Positions 1 through 9,743 of a DNA stretch of 64,000 nucleotides are shown here, piece after piece. Under the pieces are notes generated by a model. It ran no database searches. It saw only the letters and a list, made by a program, of their open reading frames with translations, and was not told where the DNA came from. The DNA is from Flavobacterium jejuense (GTDB lineage Bacteria > Bacteroidota > Bacteroidia > Flavobacteriales > Flavobacteriaceae). The stretch is from assembly GCF_006491595.2 (NCBI RefSeq), contig NZ_VEVQ02000002.1, positions 62,001 to 126,000 on the forward strand, written 5' to 3'. The translations under genes were made by a program, and so were the position numbers. How positions within the stretch are numbered: the first letter of the stretch is position 1; every line of letters starts with the position of its first letter.

Positions 1-634
1 TTCCATAAGTTTCATGGTTTCCTACAGTGGTCTGGATAGGTAAATAACCAGATAATGCTCTGTTTTTCTTAAAATGTACATTTTCATAATGGTCTAATGT
101 TCCTACATCTACTTGATCACCGACCATGAATGTCATGGCAATATTGTCATCAGGAGAAAGTGATGAACCCCATTTTTCTTTGATTTTTCTTTTTGCAGCA
201 GCAACTAACGAATCATATCTTGGTTCATTTTTTAATTGATTATCTCCCATGATTAAGAAACGTATGTGACCATCAGATGTAGCAGCTTCACCAGGATTAG
301 GAAGTGTTTTAAAAGAATAAATCGTAGACGTTTCACTACCTGTTTTTATTTTGTAATAGTATTTAGTATTAGGTGTAAGGTTGGTTAATTTGGCAGAATG
401 ATAGTAGTAATTACTAGGATAACCTACATCTGTTAGAATATTAGTGTTTCCTGTAACAGTTACATTTAAATTTGTAGTATTTAAACCATATTCTACTATG
501 GTTTCATTATTGCTACTTGTTTTCCAATTTATATAAATAGAGGTTGGAGTAACATTCTGTAAATAAGGATGTAATGTTTGCGAAAAGCTTAAATTAAAAA
601 GCAAAAAGCTAACAAAAAGTAATAGTTTTTTCAT
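1..634 (-). CDS. Secreted metallophosphatase with N-terminal FN3-like domain (C-terminus outside window)
   Basis: This reading frame has a start but no stop inside the window, so only about 211 N-terminal residues are seen. It opens with a signal peptide (MKKLLLFVSFLLFNLSFSQ), followed by an FN3-like domain (about residues 20-110) of the type found at the front of purple acid phosphatases. The calcineurin-like metal-binding blocks then begin: LIMGDNQ, MVGDQVD and VGNHE, matching the GD, GDxxD and GNHE motifs of metallophosphoesterases. The protein should be exported and hydrolyse phosphoesters using a two-metal centre. The missing C-terminus would probably carry a T9SS sorting domain, as in many flavobacterial homologues, but that is inference. 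The family is seen in the motifs; the substrate is unknown. Confidence 0.85.
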   Translation of the reverse strand, partial: MKKLLLFVSFLLFNLSFSQTLHPYLQNVTPTSIYINWKTSSNNETIVEYGLNTTNLNVTVTGNTNILTDVGYPSNYYYHSAKLTNLTPNTKYYYKIKTGSETSTIYSFKTLPNPGEAATSDGHIRFLIMGDNQLKNEPRYDSLVAAAKRKIKEKWGSSLSPDDNIAMTFMVGDQVDVGTLDHYENVHFKKNRALSGYLPIQTTVGNHETYG

Positions 635-919
635 TTTTACATGTTTTTGTTTAGTAACCACGAAACTACTTTTACTGTTTAATTGAAAGTTATTTTTAAT
701 GTTATAAATTAATAGTTAACTGTTAAAAAAAGGTTATCTAGTTTAATTGAAGTTTAACAGAATGAATAAAAAGGTTATCCATAACTTTATGAATAACCTT
801 TTCCTTATACTAAAATAGTTAATAGCTACTTATTTTAAGCAATATTACTAATAATCAATTTTTGAAAAACTTGATTTTTTAGAATGCTCTATTGTAATTT
901 TAGTAGGCTTATACTATTA

Positions 920-1456
920 TTATTTTTCAATCATATATTTTTCCATAGTAATTTTATCCTTTTCATAATCATATGTTTCTAATATAAGATTTCCTTCGTT
1001 ATCGAAATAACCAAAAGAAACTTTATCATTACTTCTGTAGATGTAATTGTTATTAGACGTTTTTCTTAGAATTCCAGCTTCTGCATCAGATGGATTTATC
1101 ATAGAATATCCATTTCCTTTTTGAATTATTTGGTATTTATTTCCATTCGAGTTGTAATATGCGGATAAATCAACATCATAATATTTAGTTTCTCCATCAA
1201 TTTTTACTTTTGTTGTTTTGGTAACATCTACTTTAGATTCTTCTTTAATAGGGATGTTTTTCCCTTTTTGCTCAGACATAGCAAGTTCTACATCCTGAGT
1301 TTCTTTAGTTTCTACAGTTTTAACAATTTTCTTTTTTCCTTTAGAATCTTTAATTGTAGTTGTAGTAGTTTCAGTTTCTTTTTGAACATTTTTATTTTGA
1401 GCCGTGATTTGTAAAGTGGCTAATAAAAATATTGAAGACAATAATAAATTTTTCAT
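920..1456 (-). CDS. Hypothetical exported protein, Lys/Thr/Glu-rich
   Basis: 178 residues with a clear signal peptide (MKNLLLSSIFLLATLQITAQ). The first third of the mature part is very rich in Lys, Thr and Glu and probably flexible. The rest looks like short beta strands, with repeated Tyr/Asn/Gly stretches such as YYNSNGNKYQII. I do not recognise a family. A -7-like TAAATTTG lies upstream on the minus strand at 1482-1489, about 25 bases before the start. The gene stands alone between the metallophosphatase and ychF. Presumably periplasmic or surface located. Confidence 0.6.
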   Translation of the reverse strand: MKNLLLSSIFLLATLQITAQNKNVQKETETTTTTIKDSKGKKKIVKTVETKETQDVELAMSEQKGKNIPIKEESKVDVTKTTKVKIDGETKYYDVDLSAYYNSNGNKYQIIQKGNGYSMINPSDAEAGILRKTSNNNYIYRSNDKVSFGYFDNEGNLILETYDYEKDKITMEKYMIEK

Positions 1457-1692
1457 AATTCCCTGTTTTTAAGTTATAGTACAAATTTAGGGGCTATTAT
1501 AAATTTAATGTTACAACATTTTGTCAGCTTATTACATAATTAAGACTTTATACGGCATGATATTTTTCTTAAGTTCTTTTATTTAGTCGTTTGTAATAAA
1601 AAAATCTGTTTATCTGTAATTGTAAATATAAAATAGAAGCTATGTAGTTGTTTTTTGTAATTCAAAGAATAAATCACTAAAACAATAGCAAC

Positions 1693-1724
1693 TTTGAGAC
1701 TTTGCAACTTTTAAAGTATATTTG
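1693..1724 (+). promoter_or_regulatory. Bacteroidota-type promoter of ychF
   Basis: TTTG (1693-1696), a 20-base spacer, then TATATTTG (1717-1724), an excellent match to the -33/-7 consensus of the Bacteroidota primary sigma factor. It lies 36 bases before the ychF start. The 304-base gap between 1457 and 1760 holds this promoter and the oppositely oriented one near 1482, and nothing else I can see. Confidence 0.8.
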
Positions 1725-1760
1725 CAAACTTTAAAATGAATTAGTTATAAAAAATATATC

Positions 1761-2855
1761 ATGAAAGCAGGAATTGTAGGGTTACCAAATGTTGGAAAAT
1801 CAACACTATTTAATTGTTTGTCAAATGCAAAAGCACAAAGTGCTAATTTTCCATTTTGTACCATAGAGCCTAATATTGGTGTAGTAAATGTACCAGATCC
1901 TAGGATTGCTCGTTTAGAAGAGTTGGTGAAACCAGAACGTGTTCAAATGGCAACTGTAGATATTGTTGATATTGCAGGTTTAGTAAAAGGAGCTAGTAAA
2001 GGAGAAGGTTTAGGTAACCAATTTTTAGGAAATATTAGAGAGTGTAACGCAATTATTCATGTCTTGCGTTGTTTTGATAATGATAATATTGTTCACGTTG
2101 ATGGAAATGTGAATCCAATTCGAGATAAAGAAACTATAGATATTGAATTACAATTAAAAGATTTAGAAACCGTTGAAAAGCGTTTGGAAAAAACCAATCG
2201 TGCTGCAAAAACTGGAAATAAAGAGGCGCAAGCTGAAAAAGCACTTTTAGATAGAATTCGTGAAACTTTATTACAAGGGAAATCAGCTCGTACAGTTGTT
2301 CCTCAGAATCAAGATGAAGAAGAATTAATGGAAGAATTTCAATTAATTACTTTAAAGCCTGTTTTATATGTTTGTAATGTAGATGAAGCTTCAGCAGTTT
2401 CTGGAAATAAGTATGTAGAGCAAGTAAAAGAATTAGTAAAAGATGAAAATGCTGAGGTAATTATACTTTCTGTTGGTGCAGAAGCAGATATTACTGAATT
2501 AGAAAGTTACGAAGAACGTCAAGTTTTTCTTGAAGATATGGGACTGACTGAACCAGGTTCTGCAGTTTTAATTCGTGCCGCTTATAAATTATTAAACTTA
2601 CAGACCTATTTTACGGCTGGTGTAAAAGAAGTAAGAGCTTGGACCATTCAAGTAGGAGACACAGCTCCAAAAGCAGCAGGTGTAATTCATACCGATTTTG
2701 AAAAAGGATTTATCCGTGCTGAGGTAATTGCTTATGAAGATTACTCAAGTTTTGGTTCAGAAGCTAAAGTAAAAGAAGCAGGTAAATTAAGAGTTGAAGG
2801 TAAAGAATACATCGTAAAAGACGGTGATGTAATGCATTTTAGATTTAATGTGTAG
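1761..2855 (+). CDS. ychF: Redox-regulated ATPase YchF (Obg-related)
   Basis: 364 residues, the usual length for YchF. The P-loop is at the N-terminus (GLPNVGKST, residues 7-15), followed by the switch II region DIAGLVKGASKGEGLGNQF and the NVDE motif that replaces the canonical NKxD, which explains the preference for ATP over GTP. A coiled-coil insertion follows (about residues 120-200) and the C-terminus is a TGS domain (FFTAGxKEVRAWTI-like, then HTDFEKGFIRAEV). YchF binds ribosomes and is linked to translational and oxidative-stress control in other bacteria. It is monocistronic here, with a strong promoter and a hairpin terminator. Confidence 0.97.
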   Translation: MKAGIVGLPNVGKSTLFNCLSNAKAQSANFPFCTIEPNIGVVNVPDPRIARLEELVKPERVQMATVDIVDIAGLVKGASKGEGLGNQFLGNIRECNAIIHVLRCFDNDNIVHVDGNVNPIRDKETIDIELQLKDLETVEKRLEKTNRAAKTGNKEAQAEKALLDRIRETLLQGKSARTVVPQNQDEEELMEEFQLITLKPVLYVCNVDEASAVSGNKYVEQVKELVKDENAEVIILSVGAEADITELESYEERQVFLEDMGLTEPGSAVLIRAAYKLLNLQTYFTAGVKEVRAWTIQVGDTAPKAAGVIHTDFEKGFIRAEVIAYEDYSSFGSEAKVKEAGKLRVEGKEYIVKDGDVMHFRFNV

Positions 2856-2896
2856 TTTTTTTTGAAGCAAGAAAAAAGAAACAAGAGAAAAGATAG

Positions 2897-2927
2897 AACC
2901 TGTAAAGAAATTTGCAGGTTTTTTTAT
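2897..2927 (+). terminator. Rho-independent terminator of ychF
   Basis: A 10-bp stem AACCTGTAAA / TTTGCAGGTT (one G-U pair) with a GAAA loop and a following T run, 41 bases after the ychF stop. Confidence 0.8.
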
Positions 2928-3052
2928 TTATATTTGAGTCAATATGATTGAAATTTAGGTTTAAATGTTTCAATTCAAATTCTTTATTTAAATTGAATTG
3001 CATATGTAAGGCTTTTAAAGAAATAAATATTTTTAATTTAAAACAGTGAAAA

Positions 3053-3535
3053 ATGAGAATAGTGCTAATTTGTTTTTCTTTATTTAGTTTCTTTTCTTTC
3101 TCCCAAGAAAAGAAAGTGGTTGACTTATTAAATAAGCAACTTATGAAAGAAATTAAAAACTTTGAAGACGAGGATTCTTTGAAAATTATTCAACCTTTTC
3201 ACATTGATGAAAGTAAAAAGTTAATTCTCGAAGTCGAAAAATACAATAGTTATGTTGAACAATGGGAAGTAATACATGCAACAGTAGCTTTAGATAAAAT
3301 TTCAGGTTTTATAAAGGATATTAATGTTATTTTTCTAACAGATGATAATGACGTTTTAGAAACCATTACATCATATGACAAAAACAGAGTACTTTTAAAG
3401 ACCAATACCCATAAAACCAATTTGTTTTTTACTCAAATTAGTAAAGAAATTAATAATGAATCTTTTGGTAAGGCAATAGTAAAAGCACTAAAGAAGGCTG
3501 GTTTTGAAATTGATTTAGAGGTTTGGGCTGATTAA
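3053..3535 (+). CDS. Hypothetical exported protein
   Basis: 160 residues with a signal peptide (MRIVLICFSLFSFFSFSQ). The mature part has mixed alpha/beta character and no cysteine; I recognise no domain. It ends 9 bases before the next ORF on the same strand, so the two are probably co-transcribed. Together with the following small genes it forms a run of lineage-specific genes of unknown role. Confidence 0.6.
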   Translation: MRIVLICFSLFSFFSFSQEKKVVDLLNKQLMKEIKNFEDEDSLKIIQPFHIDESKKLILEVEKYNSYVEQWEVIHATVALDKISGFIKDINVIFLTDDNDVLETITSYDKNRVLLKTNTHKTNLFFTQISKEINNESFGKAIVKALKKAGFEIDLEVWAD

Positions 3536-3544
3536 TCCTTGCAA

Positions 3545-4021
3545 ATGAAACTATCTAAAAGCAGAGAAAAATATTTGTTGCAAAAATATTTCAACACTAA
3601 AAATGATAAGAATATTCCAACTCACCTGAGTCAGTTTGGGATGCGTTCAGGTGATACAACTGATGAAGATTTGTATTTTGTTACCCAATATGTCACCGAA
3701 ATAGATAGACTTTCTATCGGAGATTCTTTCGTAACTATTCATGGATTACAATATCTTAAAAAGCTTAAAAAAGTTATATATTTAGATTTAAGAGGTGTTG
3801 CTTTGAAAGATGATTCGCTAGATTGCATTCTTCATTTCGCTGAATTGGAATATTTAGATATTAAGGATTCAGAAGTTACTGCAGCTGGTATTTTGAAGAT
3901 TTTAGTGTCTTTTCCAAAACTAGAAACATTAAGAATTGATATTCCTATTGAAGAGGAAGCACATTTAAATAGTTGGAAAAAGAAGTTTATCAATTGCGAA
4001 TTATTGATAAACTTGAAATAA
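3545..4021 (+). CDS. Hypothetical protein with leucine-rich-repeat character
   Basis: About 158 residues. An in-frame TTG lies six bases upstream (3539), but the ATG is the more likely start. There is no signal peptide. Segments such as LQYLKKLKKVIYLDLRGVALKDDSLDC and LEYLDIKDSEVT, with Leu/Ile at regular spacing of about 24 residues, look like two or three leucine-rich repeats (positions about 75-135), suggesting a protein-binding surface. The rest is unassigned. It directly follows an exported protein gene, probably in one transcript. Confidence 0.55.
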   Translation: MKLSKSREKYLLQKYFNTKNDKNIPTHLSQFGMRSGDTTDEDLYFVTQYVTEIDRLSIGDSFVTIHGLQYLKKLKKVIYLDLRGVALKDDSLDCILHFAELEYLDIKDSEVTAAGILKILVSFPKLETLRIDIPIEEEAHLNSWKKKFINCELLINLK

Positions 4022-4066
4022 ATGTATTTTTGTTTTATTTTTAGTCATCTATTATAAAATCGTTTC

Positions 4067-4735
4067 ATGAAAGGAATAGGGGTCATTTTTTTATTAGTTT
4101 TTATTTCTTGTAAAAACGTCTCAGGAGATCTTGAAATCGCTGGAAACACTTTTTATTTTGAAGAGCCTCAACCTATTAATGATTTCGAATTAAAAACGTT
4201 TCCAAATAAATTTTTAGGGAGTTACATGAATGAAGATTCCATAAGTTTAAATTTTCAGAAAGATGTAATCTGCAGAGAATATATTTGGAAAAATAAAATA
4301 CCAAATACTGATTTAGATTCGCTAAAAGTAGGATTTGATTTCACTGATGATAAAATAGTGTCAAAAGATGGTAGTTTTAAATTTTTATACAGACAATTAA
4401 AAGATTCAATTGAAATTTTTAATAAAAGAATTGATACTATATTTAGATTCTCAAATACGCAAAAAGCAAAGCGCATAAATGGGAATTTAGTTATCAGTAA
4501 AAAAGATTCTATTTTTTGGAATATAAAATTATATACTTTTGATAAAGAAAAACTAACGGTAAAACAATTATATTCTGATACTGATTTAAAGAAAATGGAT
4601 TCGATTACCAAAGTAAAAGCTAAAATGCTAGATTCTTCTACTTATATAATTGCTCCATCAAGAGCAGAATTTAAGCAATTTTATAAGCTAAAAGATTTTG
4701 GTAATGACACTAATTATAAAAAAGTAAAAGAATGA
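4067..4735 (+). CDS. Hypothetical lipoprotein
   Basis: 222 residues beginning with a lipoprotein signal (MKGIGVIFLLVFISCKN, Cys at residue 16 in a typical Bacteroidota lipobox). The mature region is rich in Lys, Asp, Phe and Ile and probably beta-rich; no family is recognised. Its last four bases (ATGA) overlap the start of the following DUF2459-type gene, indicating translational coupling and perhaps a shared envelope role. Confidence 0.6.
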   Translation: MKGIGVIFLLVFISCKNVSGDLEIAGNTFYFEEPQPINDFELKTFPNKFLGSYMNEDSISLNFQKDVICREYIWKNKIPNTDLDSLKVGFDFTDDKIVSKDGSFKFLYRQLKDSIEIFNKRIDTIFRFSNTQKAKRINGNLVISKKDSIFWNIKLYTFDKEKLTVKQLYSDTDLKKMDSITKVKAKMLDSSTYIIAPSRAEFKQFYKLKDFGNDTNYKKVKE

Positions 4736-5415
4736 AAATAGCAAAAAAAACATTTAAAACACTGCTAAAAACTATCTTAGGATTGCTAGCTTTTTTACTA
4801 ATTTATACAATAGTCATTTTCTTTACTTCTATTATTTCGGTAAACGAAAATAATTCCGAAACCAATAAAACCATTCCCATTTATATTCTTTCCAACGGAG
4901 TACACACCGACATCGTTTTGCCCTTAAAAAACGAAATAAAAGATTGGTCAACTCAAATTTCGTATTTACATACTAAAGCAAAAGATTCCACCAGACAAAA
5001 TCTAGCTTTTGGTTGGGGCGATAAAGGATTTTATTTAGACACTCCTACTTGGGCTGATTTAAAAGTTTCTACAGCAGCAAAAGCTATCACAGGATGGAGT
5101 TCTTCAGCCATGCATATTACTTTTTATGACAATCTCAAAGAAGATGAAAATTGTAAAAAGTTTTTTATTTCTGAAAACCAATACAAAAGCATGATTCAAT
5201 ATATCGAAAACAGTTTTGCATTGGATACAACAAATAAAATCCAACGTATTGGAACCCATTCCTATGGGAAACACGATGTTTTTTATGAGGCTAAAGGCAG
5301 TTATAACTTATTTTTTACCTGTAACACTTGGGCAAACCAAACTTTAAAAGCTGGCAATCAAAAAGCAGCACTTTGGACGGTTTTAGATAAAGGAATTTTT
5401 TATCATTATGAATAA
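4732..5415 (+). CDS. TIGR02117/DUF2459-family protein
   Basis: 227 residues. One N-terminal transmembrane helix (about 12-37) is followed by a soluble domain. The block SNGVHTDIVLPL and later GWGDKGFYLDTPTWADL are characteristic of the DUF2459 (TIGR02117) family, which has been noted near urease genes in other bacteria but has no assigned activity; no urease gene is present here. Late in the sequence, FFTCNTWANQTLKAG contains a conserved Cys and Asn. The start overlaps the preceding lipoprotein stop by four bases. The domain faces the periplasm if the helix acts as an anchor. Confidence 0.75.
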   Translation: MKIAKKTFKTLLKTILGLLAFLLIYTIVIFFTSIISVNENNSETNKTIPIYILSNGVHTDIVLPLKNEIKDWSTQISYLHTKAKDSTRQNLAFGWGDKGFYLDTPTWADLKVSTAAKAITGWSSSAMHITFYDNLKEDENCKKFFISENQYKSMIQYIENSFALDTTNKIQRIGTHSYGKHDVFYEAKGSYNLFFTCNTWANQTLKAGNQKAALWTVLDKGIFYHYE

Positions 5416-5436
5416 ATACTTATAACTAATGATTTT

Positions 5437-5994
5437 CTAACAATTATCGATTTCAAATTTCAAAATACCATTTTTGCGTTTTATAATAACAGGTATTTTT
5501 TCTAATGTACAACGAGGTTCAATAGTAAACTGAATATAACCTCCAACTGCAAAATCTTCTGTAGTTGTGATTTCTAGTTGCTGTTTGTAATGTGTATTTA
5601 CACGAATCCAATCTGTCATGCCATTATCTGCTGTTTCGGAATTAGGTTCTCTAATAGTGAGCGGTGTTTCAACAAGATTGCTTTTTAGTGTAAAGAAATT
5701 AGTGTCATCCATAAAGAAAGTAAATTTACCCTTCAAACTTTTCTTAGTATTTGAAGAGGCATAATAAGCATTGTTGTAAAGTAACATTTGAATTTCTAAA
5801 TCATAATTTCCGTTACTTAATTGATGTGTATTAAGTTTTAGTTCATAAGGTTTAGAGGCTAAATTTGGTCCGTAAACAGATTGTATATTATAAACGGAAT
5901 CTTGAATTTGAGCTAAATTTGATTCGGGTTTTGGATGATCTACTTTACAACCTAGAGCAAATAATAAACAAAAGGGAAAAATGATTTTTTTCAT
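5437..5994 (-). CDS. Hypothetical lipoprotein
   Basis: 185 residues with a lipoprotein signal (MKKIIFPFCLLFALGCKV, Cys 16). The mature protein appears to be all beta, with a C-terminal Cys (last residue) and a second Cys near residue 159 (EPRCTLEKIP), which could form a disulfide. No family is recognised. It is convergent with the DUF2459-type gene, 21 bases away, with no obvious terminator hairpin between them. Confidence 0.55.
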   Translation of the reverse strand: MKKIIFPFCLLFALGCKVDHPKPESNLAQIQDSVYNIQSVYGPNLASKPYELKLNTHQLSNGNYDLEIQMLLYNNAYYASSNTKKSLKGKFTFFMDDTNFFTLKSNLVETPLTIREPNSETADNGMTDWIRVNTHYKQQLEITTTEDFAVGGYIQFTIEPRCTLEKIPVIIKRKNGILKFEIDNC

Positions 5995-6303
5995 TTTTTA
6001 ATAATTTATGTGGATTTAAAAGTGACAACAAATTTTTAGTATTTGCTGACACTGTAAAACTACTATTCACTTCATCTCTAAGTGTCAAATGAATGTAAAA
6101 AAAGTGTAAATAGTTGTAAAATGTAATGTTTACCAAAATATTATTTGGTAGAAGTGTTATAATGTAAGGACAACAAAGTAGCCTATCCTATATTCCTTGT
6201 AGTGGAAGACAATTAAAAAAAGACAATTGTTTTATAAATGTAGGATTTACGAAAAAATAGCAATTATTCCTATTTATGGCTACTTTATATTTTCTTTTTT
6301 TGA

Positions 6304-6423
6304 TTTTTTGTAGGAAGAAGTTTGGATACTTATATTTCAAAACTACGAATTAAATTAAAAGCCGATGAATCTGTCAAATTAATAAACATTCATGGAGTAG
6401 GGTATAAGTTGGAGATTAACTGA
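6304..6423 (+). pseudogene. Remnant of an OmpR-family response regulator (C-terminal winged helix only)
   Basis: This short open frame follows an in-frame stop at 6301, has no start codon, and ends with a TGA. From 6310 it reads VGRSLDTYISKLRIKLKADE and then a stretch containing INIHGVGYKL. This is the recognition helix and C-terminal hairpin of an OmpR/PhoB winged-helix domain of the Bacteroidota type (RSLDVYI.KLR..L, N.HG.G.KL). The receiver domain and first half of the effector domain are missing, and no partner histidine kinase is adjacent. It is best read as the tail of a disrupted or deleted regulator gene. The rest of the 5995-6473 gap is AT-rich with nothing else recognised. Confidence 0.8.
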
Positions 6424-6473
6424 ATAAATATTTTTTTTAATCTTTAAATATAATCAACGTTTTTTAAAGAGAT

Positions 6474-7577
6474 TTATTTAATCTTGTACTTATTTAAGGG
6501 ATGATTCTTACTTATTTCGACCCCTTTTCTATATTGTACTAGTCTGTTATCTAATTTAATAGCAATAGAATTTGACGATAAGTTTATTTTCTGAATTAAT
6601 AAATTAGTTTTTAAATCAGTAACTCCAGCTTCAAGTATTTCTTCGAAAGGTTTTATTCCTCCTTTTCCATCATCAACTTTATGTATATTAATAAAAACTT
6701 CATTTGCTTTTTTATAGGATTTAGATTTTTTAAATAAAGTTTTAATGTAATGTTCTGAAACTTTATGATTAAAACTTATCGTATCAGTCGAATTCAAAAA
6801 TTGTAGTATGTTTAATTGATTTATGCTATTTTCATCTGTAATTTCAACTATTTTTTCTTTTTTGTTTCCGACTTTATAAATTTCAGCATCATAAACTATT
6901 AGCATATAAGAATCATTAATAGGTAAAAACATTTGTAATCCTTTAGAACCATAACCACGTTGACTAACAATGTTCCATTTTCGTTTTTCTAAAAATTGAT
7001 TGTACATAACAAGAGGATTGTCTGAAATTATAAAAGGAATATTTGTTGTGTTTTTTAAAAGTTTATATTTCAAATCTATTAAATCAGGTACAATTTTTAC
7101 TGCTGTTTTTAATTGAAGTTTTTTTCCTTCTTCATTTTGTAAGTATTTTAAAGATTCCAACAACTCAGGAGGTAGATTTTTTTTTGTAATATCTGAATTA
7201 GTTTCTTTAATTAATTCTTCATAATCTCTAAGATTATTAAATCGTATAGGATTTCTTAAGTCAAGAATTATTAAAAAATGTAGCATTTCTAGTTGGTCTA
7301 TACTCTCATATTCTGGTAAAACTTCTTTTTCCCACATTTTTCTAAAAATTGGAGCAGATTTACTCTCTAAATTTCCAAGCCAAGTTTCTAAATCACCTGA
7401 TTTTCCATAAAGGAAATTGCTATACAATTGAGTCCTAATTGGAGTTGATGAAATGTAAAATTCGTTATTAACATTAAAAATGCCAATTGTTTTTCCATTA
7501 TTATGATAGGAAAAATATTTTTGAAAAAATTGAGGCACAAAATGTTGTATTTTGGTTACTCCTGTTTTATCAGACAT
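6474..7577 (-). CDS. DUF4238 domain-containing protein
   Basis: 367 residues, cytoplasmic, no signal peptide. The N-terminus (TKIQHFVPQFFQKYFS, about residues 8-23) matches the conserved HHxxPxxxLxxF start of DUF4238. The NPIRFNNLRDY and FIISDNPLVMYN segments fit the middle and C-terminal conserved blocks. DUF4238 has no established activity; members are sporadically distributed and often found as accessory genes. It sits next to the broken response-regulator tail, which suggests it arrived by the insertion or rearrangement that removed the regulator. That history is inference. Confidence 0.8.
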   Translation of the reverse strand: MSDKTGVTKIQHFVPQFFQKYFSYHNNGKTIGIFNVNNEFYISSTPIRTQLYSNFLYGKSGDLETWLGNLESKSAPIFRKMWEKEVLPEYESIDQLEMLHFLIILDLRNPIRFNNLRDYEELIKETNSDITKKNLPPELLESLKYLQNEEGKKLQLKTAVKIVPDLIDLKYKLLKNTTNIPFIISDNPLVMYNQFLEKRKWNIVSQRGYGSKGLQMFLPINDSYMLIVYDAEIYKVGNKKEKIVEITDENSINQLNILQFLNSTDTISFNHKVSEHYIKTLFKKSKSYKKANEVFINIHKVDDGKGGIKPFEEILEAGVTDLKTNLLIQKINLSSNSIAIKLDNRLVQYRKGVEISKNHPLNKYKIK

Positions 7578-7816
7578 CAGAATTTATGTTCAAGTTACAT
7601 TAATTTATTTATTAAAACGATTTAGTAATTTATATGAAACCAAATATACCAAAAAATTGCTCAAACTTTTATTCCAATTTTTCTTCTTTCAACTCAAACC
7701 CACAACATACAACCTACAACCTACAACCTCTTCACTCTTTTGTCAATAACTTATAAACCTGTCTCTTTTATTTTTTATAGAGAAATAGTATATTGCACAA
7801 AATCCGAAATCTGTTT

Positions 7817-9673
7817 ATGCTAGAGCAAAATCAATACACCGAAGACAATATTCGTTCACTCGACTGGAAAGAGCATATTCGTATGCGTCCAGGAATGTAC
7901 ATTGGAAAACTGGGCGACGGTTCCTCACCAGATGATGGAATCTACATTCTACTCAAAGAGGTAATGGACAACTGTATCGATGAATTCGTTATGGGTGCTG
8001 GAAAAACCATCGAAGTAACCATTAAAGATAAACTAGTTACCGTTCGCGATTATGGTCGTGGTATTCCCTTAGGAAAAGTAGTCGATGTGGTTTCCAAAAT
8101 GAACACAGGAGGGAAGTACGATTCAAAAGCCTTTAAAAAATCGGTAGGTTTAAATGGAGTGGGTACCAAAGCGGTTAATGCACTTTCCAATTTCTTCAGA
8201 GTAGAATCGGTTCGAGATAACCAACAAAAAGCAGCCGAATTTTCCGCAGGTAACCTAACCACTGAAGATGAAGTATCAGAAACTACAAAACGCAAAGGAA
8301 CAAAAGTATCTTTCATTGCTGATGAAGCCATCTTTAAAAATTACAAGTATCGTAATGAGTACATCATTAAAATGCTTAAAAACTATTGTTATTTAAATCG
8401 AGGCTTAACGATTTATTATAATGGTGAAAAATATGTTTCAGAAAACGGATTAAAAGATTTACTAGACGAGAATATCACAGAAGAAGATATGGTGTATCCA
8501 ATCATTCATTTAGAAGGAGAGGATATTGAGGTTGCCATTACACACAGTAAATCGCAATATTCAGAAGAATACCATTCGTTTGTAAACGGACAAAATACCA
8601 CACAAGGAGGAACGCATTTAAGTGCTTTTAGAGAAGCCATTGTTCGTGCCATTAAAGAATTTTACAATAAAAACTTTGAAGCTTCTGATATTCGTAAATC
8701 GATAGTTTCGGCAGTTTCCATTAAGGTGGAAGAACCTGTTTTCGAATCACAGACGAAAACTAAATTAGGTTCAACGGATATTGGTCCAAATGGGCCTACG
8801 GTTCGTACTTTCGTAAATGATTTTATCAAAACCAAATTAGACAATTTCTTACATAAAAATCCAGAAGCTGCGGATTTGTTACTACGTAAGATTTTGCAAG
8901 CAGAAAGAGAACGAAAAGAATTATCCGGAATTCGTAAATTGGCCAAAGACAGAGCAAAAAAAGCGAGTTTACACAATAAAAAATTACGCGATTGTAGAGT
9001 ACATTTGGCAGATGCCAAAAACCCAAGATGTTTAGAAAGTACGCTTTTTATTACAGAGGGAGATTCCGCTTCTGGTTCCATTACCAAATCACGTGATGTA
9101 AATACTCAAGCTGTTTTCAGTTTGCGTGGAAAACCTTTGAATTCGTATGGAATGTCGAAAAAGATTGTATACGAAAACGAAGAATTCAACTTATTACAAG
9201 CTGCGTTGAATATTGAAGAAGATATGGGTGATTTGCGTTACAATAACATTGTAATTGCAACCGATGCCGATGTCGATGGAATGCACATTCGCTTGTTATT
9301 AATCACTTTCTTTTTACAGTTTTTTCCAGAATTAATCAAAGACGGTCATTTATATATTTTGCAAACACCCTTATTTCGTGTGCGAAATAAAAAAGAAACG
9401 ATTTATTGTTACAGTGATGAAGAAAGAGTAAATGCGATTGAAAAATTAAAACCAAAACCAGAAATCACACGATTCAAAGGATTAGGAGAAATTTCACCCG
9501 ATGAGTTCAAACATTTCATTGGAGAAGACATTCGTTTAGATCCTGTAATGTTAGATAAAGCAACTTCAATAGAAACTTTATTAGAATTCTACATGGGTAA
9601 AAATACACCCGACAGACAAGAATTCATCATCAATAATTTGAAAGTAGAGTTGGATGTAATTGAGAAAGAGTAG
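7817..9673 (+). CDS. parE: DNA topoisomerase IV subunit B
   Basis: 618 residues from the ATG chosen here; an in-frame TTG 24 bases upstream would add eight residues with no family resemblance. The GHKL ATPase domain shows RMRPGMYIG, the Mg-binding DNCIDEF, GRGIP and [13 protein letters not shown]. The TOPRIM domain has [10 protein letters not shown] and DADVDGMHI, with KGLGEI later. It pairs with ParC, 70 bases downstream, to form the type II enzyme that decatenates daughter chromosomes. The short length and absence of the GyrB-specific insert favour ParE over GyrB, and the adjacent parC agrees. Confidence 0.96.
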   Translation: MLEQNQYTEDNIRSLDWKEHIRMRPGMYIGKLGDGSSPDDGIYILLKEVMDNCIDEFVMGAGKTIEVTIKDKLVTVRDYGRGIPLGKVVDVVSKMNTGGKYDSKAFKKSVGLNGVGTKAVNALSNFFRVESVRDNQQKAAEFSAGNLTTEDEVSETTKRKGTKVSFIADEAIFKNYKYRNEYIIKMLKNYCYLNRGLTIYYNGEKYVSENGLKDLLDENITEEDMVYPIIHLEGEDIEVAITHSKSQYSEEYHSFVNGQNTTQGGTHLSAFREAIVRAIKEFYNKNFEASDIRKSIVSAVSIKVEEPVFESQTKTKLGSTDIGPNGPTVRTFVNDFIKTKLDNFLHKNPEAADLLLRKILQAERERKELSGIRKLAKDRAKKASLHNKKLRDCRVHLADAKNPRCLESTLFITEGDSASGSITKSRDVNTQAVFSLRGKPLNSYGMSKKIVYENEEFNLLQAALNIEEDMGDLRYNNIVIATDADVDGMHIRLLLITFFLQFFPELIKDGHLYILQTPLFRVRNKKETIYCYSDEERVNAIEKLKPKPEITRFKGLGEISPDEFKHFIGEDIRLDPVMLDKATSIETLLEFYMGKNTPDRQEFIINNLKVELDVIEKE

Positions 9674-9743
9674 TTCACAGCTTACAGTTTTAAGTGTACA
9701 GTTTTTTGTCAACTTGTAACTGTTAACCGTTAACCAAAAAAAA

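Noticed and set aside
4255..4611. 118-codon minus-strand frame within the lipoprotein gene
   Set aside because: Antisense to a gene with a clear lipobox and coupled start; composition is typical of a shadow frame.
5945..6136. 63-codon frame upstream of the lipoprotein gene on the minus strand
   Set aside because: It overlaps the lipoprotein signal peptide in another frame and shows no protein-like composition.
7690..7740. Tandem ACCTACA-like tract before parE, and a TTGTAACTGTTAACC-like tract between parE and parC
   Set aside because: Short low-complexity tracts of the kind common between flavobacterial genes; no iteron spacing or partner protein.
8050..9087. Long open frames on the minus strand inside parE, and similar ones inside parC and copA
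   Set aside because: They mirror the codon structure of the real genes, have no recognisable domains and no promoter of their own.
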